A stretch of 27,825 nt of DNA from Limivivens faecihominis (GTDB lineage: Bacteria; Bacillota; Clostridia; Lachnospirales; Lachnospiraceae): NCBI RefSeq assembly GCF_020686945.1, contig NZ_JAJEPR010000039.1:1-27825 (forward strand), given 5' to 3'. Of this stretch, positions 23,107 to 27,825 are shown piece after piece; position 1 is the first letter of the stretch, and each line of letters opens with the position of its first letter. The position numbers were made by a program, and so were the translations under genes. The notes under the pieces were generated by a model. It had not been told where the DNA came from and ran no database searches. It was given only the letters and a program-made list of their open reading frames with translations.

Positions 23107-24084
23107 TCATTCCATGGGATATCTCAATCCCCACTCCTTTCGGATGGTATCCATAATCTCCATCATACGGATACTCTCTTTATGCGGCATCTCAGGACAT
23201 TCACTCCTGCCTTCTTCAATGGCCTTTTTACATGCTTCCACTTCATACTCATAGCCACTGATCTGAGGCGGAACCGGGTATTCTTTCACCAACTGATAAT
23301 TGGTATCATATACTTTGAAGCCCTGACAATTATTGATATTTTCCACTTCTATGTATCCCCGGTCACCATAGATCATTCCTCTCCGGTCGGAAAGCACCAG
23401 CATAGAGCTGTGAAGGATCGCAGTTGCCCCATCCTCAAATGTGAGTGTGATACTGTTGGAGCTGTCTACACCATATTCATTCATTGTCGCATCAGAGGAG
23501 ATTTTTACCACCGGTGTCTGATCGATCATACAGGCGAAATTCAGCGGATAAACACCTACATCAAGAAGAGCTCCACCTGCCAGTTCCGGTTTTTTCAAGC
23601 GCTCGACACCGCTGATAAGATAGCAGAGATTTGCCGTCAGAGAATGTACTTTTCCAATCACACCACTGTTTACTACTTCATTCAAAGTCTTCTGAATAGG
23701 GATATAACGGGTCCAGATAGCCTCTGTCAGGAGCAGATTTTTTTCTTCTGCCATCTGAAACAGTTCTCTTGCCTGATTTGCATTTACAGTAAATGCCTTC
23801 TCACAAAGCACATGCTTTCCATGCTCCAGAAGAAGCTTTACATGGGGATAATGATGTGAATGAGGCGTTGCTACATAGACCAGATCAACTTCCGGGTCGG
23901 CTGCCAGTTCCTCATAAGAACCATAAGCTTTTGAAATTCCGAACTCAGCTGCAAATTTCTCCGCATTTTCCAAAGTTCGGGATCCCACCGCATAAAGTTC
24001 TACATCTTTCATTTCTTTTACTGTATTGGCCATCGTATGGGCAATACCTCCAGATCCAAGAATTCCCATTTTCATCGTTTCCAT
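23107..24084 (-). CDS. Gfo/Idh/MocA-family NAD(P)-dependent oxidoreductase
   Basis: The protein has 325 residues from ATG 24084, chosen because AGGAGG lies 6 nt upstream; the longer frame reads through the dispersed repeat and adds 27 unrelated residues. The N-terminal Rossmann fold has GILGSGGIAHTMA; the family EKP-like motif is CEKAFTV (Glu95-Lys96), with Lys96 the usual catalytic lysine. The second domain has LLDVGVYPLNFAC and an open beta-sheet dimer face. Members oxidise or reduce sugars, inositols or dihydrodiols; the substrate here is unknown. It heads an operon with azlC and azlD, an unusual companion for an amino acid exporter. No clear promoter is visible upstream, where the repeat sits. 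Confidence 0.9.
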   Translation of the reverse strand: METMKMGILGSGGIAHTMANTVKEMKDVELYAVGSRTLENAEKFAAEFGISKAYGSYEELAADPEVDLVYVATPHSHHYPHVKLLLEHGKHVLCEKAFTVNANQARELFQMAEEKNLLLTEAIWTRYIPIQKTLNEVVNSGVIGKVHSLTANLCYLISGVERLKKPELAGGALLDVGVYPLNFACMIDQTPVVKISSDATMNEYGVDSSNSITLTFEDGATAILHSSMLVLSDRRGMIYGDRGYIEVENINNCQGFKVYDTNYQLVKEYPVPPQISGYEYEVEACKKAIEEGRSECPEMPHKESIRMMEIMDTIRKEWGLRYPME

Positions 24085-24106
24085 AATCATCCTCCTTGAT
24101 TTTTTA

Positions 24107-24203
24107 GTAAAGCGACATTCGTAATTCGCTTTCGCCATTTGCTCATGAACGCAGCCGCTCCGCATACTTGAAGCGGTGGAATGCTTGATTATGCGTTCAA
24201 AAA
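24107..24203 (-). repeat. Structured dispersed repeat, short copy (97 bp)
   Basis: This is the same element as 1964-2130 but about 70 nt shorter, lacking the 13-bp hairpin and the long stem. It keeps the outer stem GAACGCA/TGCGTTC (24147-24153 with 24192-24198), an inner stem CCGCT/AGCGG (24155-24159 with 24172-24176) and a 7-bp side stem (24109-24115 with 24126-24132). Both edges match the long copy. It sits exactly between the ldhA terminator and the oxidoreductase gene. Confidence 0.8.
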
Positions 24204-24246
24204 CACCCCGGCATATCCTGCTTTTTCCCTGGATACGCCGGGGTGT
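24199..24246 (-). terminator. Rho-independent terminator after ldhA
   Basis: A long stem of 16 positions with one mismatch (24246-24231 with 24218-24203) is followed on the minus strand by a T-run, which is also the edge of the structured repeat. It lies about 56 nt after the ldhA stop. Confidence 0.9.
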
Positions 24247-24302
24247 TTTCTGCCTTTTGAGACATCAGATTTGAAGCAAACAGTCTTTCTTGATTCTGTC
24301 GC

Positions 24303-25292
24303 TTATAAGGTATTCGGACTCTCTTTTCCTTCTATGAAAGTGATCACATTCTCCAGTGTCGTATGGCTGATAGCCTCCAGTGCCTCTTTTGTGAAAAAGC
24401 CCTGATGAGAAGTTACCATGACATTCGGGAAGGAAAGCAGTCTTGCCATGGTAGAACGGTCGAGGATCTGATCGGACATATCTTCATAGACAAAACCTGT
24501 CTCTTCTTCATAGACGTCCAAACCTACCGCAAAGAATTTTCCATCACGGATTCCCTGTATCAGATCGTCTGTCTTGATCAGACCGCCTCGTGATGTGTTA
24601 ACCAAGATCACACCGTCTTTCATTTTTGCAATGCTGTCCAGATTGATCATATGATGATTCTCTTCCGTCATAGGGCAGTGAAGAGAGATCAGGTCGGCTT
24701 CATGAAGAAGCGTATCAAAATCTACATACTCTGCAAAATCCAGAGACGGGTTATGATAAACATCCGTAGCCAATACTTTCATTCCAAAACCATGGCAGAT
24801 CCGGGCCATAGCAGCACCGATCCGTCCGGTTCCCACAATGCCGGCCGTTTTATGGAAAAGGTTGACTCCCAGCAGACCACTCAGGCTGAAGTCATTTTCA
24901 CGCCCCCGGATATATGCTTTGTGTGTATGGCGATTAGCTGTCAGAGCCAGGGCCATGGCATGCTCAGCAACTGCTTCCGGTGAATAGCTGGGCACACGCA
25001 TTACTGTTATACCCCTTTTTTTCGCCTCGTCTACGTCCACATTGTTATAACCTGCACAACGCATGAGAATCAGCTTTACTCCCATTTCATGGAGAATATC
25101 CACCGTTTCCTTACCAAGATCCATATTTACAAAAGCACACACGGCATCATATCCATGAGCAAGTTCAGCAGTCTCGGGTGTCAGGTTCGGCTCAATATAA
25201 TGGATATCTATATCCTTATATTTTTCTTCTTTGAGTCCTTTATCAAAGAACTCACGGTCATAATTTTTTGTGCCAAAAAATAAAATCTTCAT
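24303..25292 (-). CDS. ldhA: D-lactate dehydrogenase
   Basis: This 329-residue enzyme reduces pyruvate to D-lactate with NADH, regenerating NAD+ in fermentation. The NAD-binding motif is GTGRIG (154-159) with Asp177 at the end of the next strand, as in NAD-preferring members. The catalytic residues fall at the family's standard positions: Arg235 (NTSRGGL), Glu264 (YEEET) and His296 (SHQGFF). RCAGYNNVD and the ending FTKEALEAISHTTLENV resemble E. coli LdhA, which has the same length. A hydroxyisocaproate dehydrogenase is the main alternative. GGAGG precedes the ATG, and a good promoter lies 46 bases upstream. It is a single-gene transcript between that promoter and a strong terminator. Confidence 0.92.
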   Translation of the reverse strand: MKILFFGTKNYDREFFDKGLKEEKYKDIDIHYIEPNLTPETAELAHGYDAVCAFVNMDLGKETVDILHEMGVKLILMRCAGYNNVDVDEAKKRGITVMRVPSYSPEAVAEHAMALALTANRHTHKAYIRGRENDFSLSGLLGVNLFHKTAGIVGTGRIGAAMARICHGFGMKVLATDVYHNPSLDFAEYVDFDTLLHEADLISLHCPMTEENHHMINLDSIAKMKDGVILVNTSRGGLIKTDDLIQGIRDGKFFAVGLDVYEEETGFVYEDMSDQILDRSTMARLLSFPNVMVTSHQGFFTKEALEAISHTTLENVITFIEGKESPNTL

Positions 25293-25337
25293 AATAAAAC
25301 TCCTCCTTTAGGATTAGTTTCAAGCTTACCGGAAGTA

Positions 25338-25366
25338 ATTATACACGAAAATAAAATATCTGGCAA
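25338..25366 (-). promoter_or_regulatory. Promoter of ldhA
   Basis: On the minus strand TTGCCA (25366-25361) and TATAAT (25343-25338) are 17 bp apart. The gene starts 46 nt downstream of the -10 box. No operator-like repeat is obvious next to it. Confidence 0.75.
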
Positions 25367-25489
25367 GACTTCTCTATTCTTGACCTATTTTCTCATCACA
25401 AAATTTGCACGCATGAATACAGGCAGCAAAAAACAGTCTGCCTTGACGAAAATCATTTCCATCAAAACAAACTGTTCTTCCGCTTTCCT

Positions 25490-26842
25490 CTAATTATATG
25501 ATGTTGAAGTCAAAAGATCTTCTTTATGGACAAGCTTATAAAACAGGCAGACCGCCAATATTGCAGTAAGAAAATCAGAAATAGCCTGTGCCATCAAGAC
25601 CCCCCTATAACCAAATACGCTTGAAGCAAGCATAATCACAACGGCAAATACTACTCCCTGTCTGCTGACCGATAAAAGAAATGCACCACCGGCTTTTCCC
25701 TCTGACTGAAATGTACAGGTCGTCACCAGTATAATCGCTATAAATACCATTCCAAACAACTGCATACGGAGCATAGGAACTCCAATCGCGACAATAGAAG
25801 CATCCTGCATGAATAGTCCCACCAATCCGGGCGCCAGAGTAGAAAGAAGGACCGCCAGTACAAGGGCAATACCACATTCAAAAGCATAGCAAAAACGCAG
25901 AATCTCTTTCAATCTGGAATGGTTCTTTGCTCCGTAATTATACCCGATGAGTGGCTGTGCTCCAAAAGCAAAGCCTACCATAATCAAAACAGCAATCAGA
26001 TTGATTTTCATTACAATTCCCATAGCTGCCACTTTATCATTTCCATATGGAAGCAAAAATCGATTTGTCAGTGTCATTCCAAAACTCTGCATAAGATTTG
26101 TAATGGATGCAGGAATTCCAATTGCAAAAATCTGTCGTATCTCGTCTGATTGAATATGAAACTTTGCTGGTTTAATCGACAATCGTTTGCTCCTTGCCAG
26201 CAAAAACCACACAAAAAACAAATCCGCACCTATATTACCAATTACTGTTGCAATTGCTGCACCAGCTGCCCCTAATTTCAACACAGAAATGAAAAGCGGA
26301 TCAAGGATCATATTAACAATCGCTCCTAATATGGTTCCTGTCATAGAGGCTGTTGCAAATCCTTCTGTCCGAAGAAGATTCGCTGGCGTATAGGACACAA
26401 TGATAAATGGAGCACCAAGCACAATAACAGTAAAATACTGTGAAGCATAAGCGAATGTTTCTGTATCGGCTCCTAGCAAGTACAAAATCGGAGTCCGAAG
26501 CAGCAGCAGCAATATGGCTATTATAATCCCGCAGAGAAGGGCAGCATAGAAACAAAATACACTGAGCCTTTTTCCGTCTTCATCCCGTTTCTGTCCAAAT
26601 AACCGGGAAATAACAGAGCTTCCACCTAGGCCAAAAATATCACCGAGAGCGATCATCAAAGTAAAAATCGGTGCTCCCAGAGAAACACCTGCTACCAGAT
26701 TTGTATTACCAGTCTGCGCAATAAAATAAGTATCGACCATGTTATAGACCAGTGAAACTACCATACTAAATACAACCGGAAGTGCAAATTTAAAATATAC
26801 CTTGTGAACTGGTGCCTGTTCAAATAATTCATTTTCCAACAT
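25490..26842 (-). CDS. MATE-family multidrug/toxin exporter (second)
   Basis: This 450-residue membrane protein has about 12 helices and MATE-type sequence (FALPVVFSMVVSLVYNMVDTYFIAQ, IGIPASITNLMQSFGMTL). The second ATG of an ATG-ATG pair (26842) is preferred because GCGAGG lies 5 nt from it and only 2 nt from the first (26845). It is quite different from the MATE protein at 20545-21918 and lies in AT-richer DNA. It is transcribed divergently from the Crp/Fnr-type regulator, with a CRP-like palindrome in the 95-nt gap, so it is a likely target of that regulator (inference). Confidence 0.92.
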   Translation of the reverse strand: MLENELFEQAPVHKVYFKFALPVVFSMVVSLVYNMVDTYFIAQTGNTNLVAGVSLGAPIFTLMIALGDIFGLGGSSVISRLFGQKRDEDGKRLSVFCFYAALLCGIIIAILLLLLRTPILYLLGADTETFAYASQYFTVIVLGAPFIIVSYTPANLLRTEGFATASMTGTILGAIVNMILDPLFISVLKLGAAGAAIATVIGNIGADLFFVWFLLARSKRLSIKPAKFHIQSDEIRQIFAIGIPASITNLMQSFGMTLTNRFLLPYGNDKVAAMGIVMKINLIAVLIMVGFAFGAQPLIGYNYGAKNHSRLKEILRFCYAFECGIALVLAVLLSTLAPGLVGLFMQDASIVAIGVPMLRMQLFGMVFIAIILVTTCTFQSEGKAGGAFLLSVSRQGVVFAVVIMLASSVFGYRGVLMAQAISDFLTAILAVCLFYKLVHKEDLLTSTSYN

Positions 26843-26893
26843 CATAACCTCGCTTTCTTACTTAACAAGCTTAGCAGATCGGCTTGATTTTTG

Positions 26894-26911
26894 TTGTGAC
26901 ATATGGCACAA
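26894..26911. promoter_or_regulatory. CRP-like palindromic operator in divergent promoter region
   Basis: TTGTGACATATGGCACAA is an 18-bp palindrome with one mismatched pair. It matches the CRP-type consensus TGTGA-N6-TCACA in all but one base. It lies 30 nt before the regulator gene and about 50 nt before the MATE gene. TTGTGA may also act as a -35 box for the regulator gene (TAAATA follows 17 bp later), which would allow autorepression. Confidence 0.6.
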
Positions 26912-26940
26912 TAAAATAAATATTTTCTGCGGGGGCACTT

Positions 26941-27561
26941 ATGGAACAAGTTCATGACGAAAAAATATTAGAGCGCTACATAAATCTCTACCACATATAT
27001 GAAATTTTTGATACCAAAAATCTTACGTTCCGACTTTACCAATATGAACGTGGTGAGATTTTGAATTATAACCGCGATTTTTCCAATCACCTCCAATTTC
27101 TTGTATCTGGAGCCGTTCAGATTTATTCTATACGCGGAGATGGAAGTCGCTATCCTCTTTGCCTTCTCAATGATTTTACTTTATTAGGAGATATGGAATT
27201 TTGCGGAGAAACATCTTTGCCCTTTCTTGTGGAAGCCACAAAAAAAGTAATGTGCATAGAATTACCGCTATACGATTTTAAAAATATACTATTGAATGAT
27301 AATACTTTCCTGCGTTTTCTTTTGCGCTCCGTAGGGCATAAAATGGCGTTGTTTACCGAATCAGAGGCATCTTTCTCAAACCTTGAAGAAAAATTGCTTC
27401 ACTTCTTAAAATATGATTGCCCTGACCATCAATTTCAGGGAGTTGAGGCGACCGTCATTCAACTTCGATGCAGCAGGCGGCAGTTGCAAAGACTGTTAAA
27501 GTCATTAACCGAAAGACAAATCATAGAAAAAAAGGGAAAAGGAATATATCGGCTTAAGTGA
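26941..27561 (+). CDS. Crp/Fnr-family transcriptional regulator
   Basis: This 206-residue protein has an N-terminal cyclic-nucleotide-binding-like beta-roll (FLVSGAVQIYSIRGDGSRYP, LLGDMEF), a dimer helix, and a C-terminal helix-turn-helix (LRCSRRQLQRLLKSLTERQI) ending in KGKGIYRL. The phosphate-binding cassette lacks the Arg that holds cAMP, and no Fnr-type cysteine cluster is seen, so the effector is unknown. The recognition helix SRRQLQR keeps both arginines of the CRP helix SRETVGR, which fits the palindrome upstream. GGGGG lies 5 nt before ATG 26941. It is divergent from the MATE gene and convergent with the rRNA operon end. Confidence 0.88.
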   Translation: MEQVHDEKILERYINLYHIYEIFDTKNLTFRLYQYERGEILNYNRDFSNHLQFLVSGAVQIYSIRGDGSRYPLCLLNDFTLLGDMEFCGETSLPFLVEATKKVMCIELPLYDFKNILLNDNTFLRFLLRSVGHKMALFTESEASFSNLEEKLLHFLKYDCPDHQFQGVEATVIQLRCSRRQLQRLLKSLTERQIIEKKGKGIYRLK

Positions 27562-27630
27562 AAAGCCATTTTGCTATCTAATGACGGGTTCTTTAAGCAA
27601 CATCGCAATTCCAATAAAATTTCCTGCTAT

Positions 27631-27660
27631 AAAAAAACCAGAAGCATTTGCTCCTGGCTC
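27631..27660 (-). terminator. Terminator of the rRNA operon
   Basis: On the minus strand an 8-bp stem with one mismatch (27657-27650 with 27645-27638, 4-nt loop) is followed by seven T (27637-27631). It lies about 120 nt after the 23S end and has the classic rho-independent form. Confidence 0.85.
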
Positions 27661-27741
27661 TCATCTCATATACCTTCAAAACCACACACAGAAATTCATT
27701 TCTTCCATCCGATTTTCTTCTACCCAGACTGCCTTGTGGAA

Positions 27742-27766
27742 GTTCTGTTCGCTTCGCTTACAGAAC
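27742..27766. other. Hairpin just downstream of 23S rRNA
   Basis: A perfect 7-bp inverted repeat (27742-27748 with 27760-27766) lies 13 nt after the 23S 3' end. No T-run follows it, so it is more likely part of the precursor rRNA trailer, perhaps a processing site, than a terminator. Confidence 0.45.
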
Positions 27767-27778
27767 AACCTCGGCTTT

Positions 27779-27825
27779 GGTTAAGCCTTCGACCTATTAG
27801 TATCAGTCAGCTCCATGCATTACTG
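27779..27825 (-). rRNA. 23S ribosomal RNA, 3' end only
   Basis: Read on the minus strand, the last 47 bases give the highly conserved 23S end, including GACTGATACTAATAGGTCGA and the closing GGCTTAACC. Transcription runs leftward, with the rest of the gene beyond the right edge. The exact 3' end may be off by one or two bases. No 5S gene is visible between it and the terminator at 27631-27660. Confidence 0.95.

Noticed and set aside
24085..24165. N-terminal extension of the oxidoreductase (27 extra residues with CVHEQMAK)
   Set aside because: This is translation of the dispersed repeat; the same peptide pattern appears in the other copy at 1858-2094, and the AGGAGG fixes the start at 24084.
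25378..25489. Terminator for the second MATE gene
   Set aside because: Short inverted repeats (GGCAG/CTGCC, AACAGT/ACTGTT) are present, but none has a solid stem followed by a T-run on the minus strand.

Overview
The window looks like chromosome of a Gram-positive gut anaerobe of the Clostridia, most likely Lachnospiraceae. The pointers are AGGAGG-type ribosome-binding sites, YARHG and DUF4428 proteins, two AAA-ATPase-like/PD-(D/E)XK genes, many secreted proteins with Gram-positive signal peptides, and TTGNNN-17-TATAAT promoters. The species is not identifiable from this alone. Almost everything lies on the minus strand; the plus-strand exceptions are a broken short-chain dehydrogenase, a large DUF5107/TPR gene and a Crp/Fnr-type regulator. 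The right edge is the 3' end of a minus-strand 23S rRNA with a terminator downstream.

Layout. (1) 1-1.9 kb: a DUF4428 zinc-ribbon protein with an 11-residue repeat tail running off the left edge, preceded by a secreted lipocalin-like protein. (2) 1.96-2.13 kb: long copy of a dispersed structured repeat. (3) 2.1-5.7 kb: overlapping gene pair for a membrane diguanylate cyclase and a membrane EAL phosphodiesterase, so c-di-GMP synthesis and breakdown are encoded together. (4) 5.8-10.6 kb: dehydrogenase remnant, an AraC-type regulator, and a divergent 1104-residue DUF5107/TPR protein, probably a sugar-responsive unit. (5) 10.7-14.8 kb: an alpha/beta hydrolase and two paralogous AAA-ATPase-like/PD-(D/E)XK proteins. 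(6) 14.8-17.7 kb: an OmpR-type response regulator, its histidine kinase and a small secreted acidic protein. (7) 17.8-20.5 kb: a two-gene cell-envelope operon, an amidase fused to a penicillin-recognising serine hydrolase, then a triple-YARHG secreted protein. (8) 20.5-25.3 kb: a MATE exporter, a Gfo/Idh oxidoreductase-AzlC-AzlD operon, the short copy of the structured repeat, and a D-lactate dehydrogenase. (9) 25.5-27.8 kb: an AT-richer divergent pair, a second MATE exporter and a Crp/Fnr-type regulator, sharing a near-perfect CRP-like palindrome; then the rRNA operon end.

The observations most worth following are the structured repeat, whose two copies share base-pairing but differ by a removable block of hairpins; the amidase/serine-hydrolase plus YARHG operon; a promoter placed inside the terminator of the gene before it; and the CRP-like operator that matches the recognition helix of the adjacent regulator. 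No CRISPR array, insertion-sequence transposase, tRNA or known riboswitch class was recognised.
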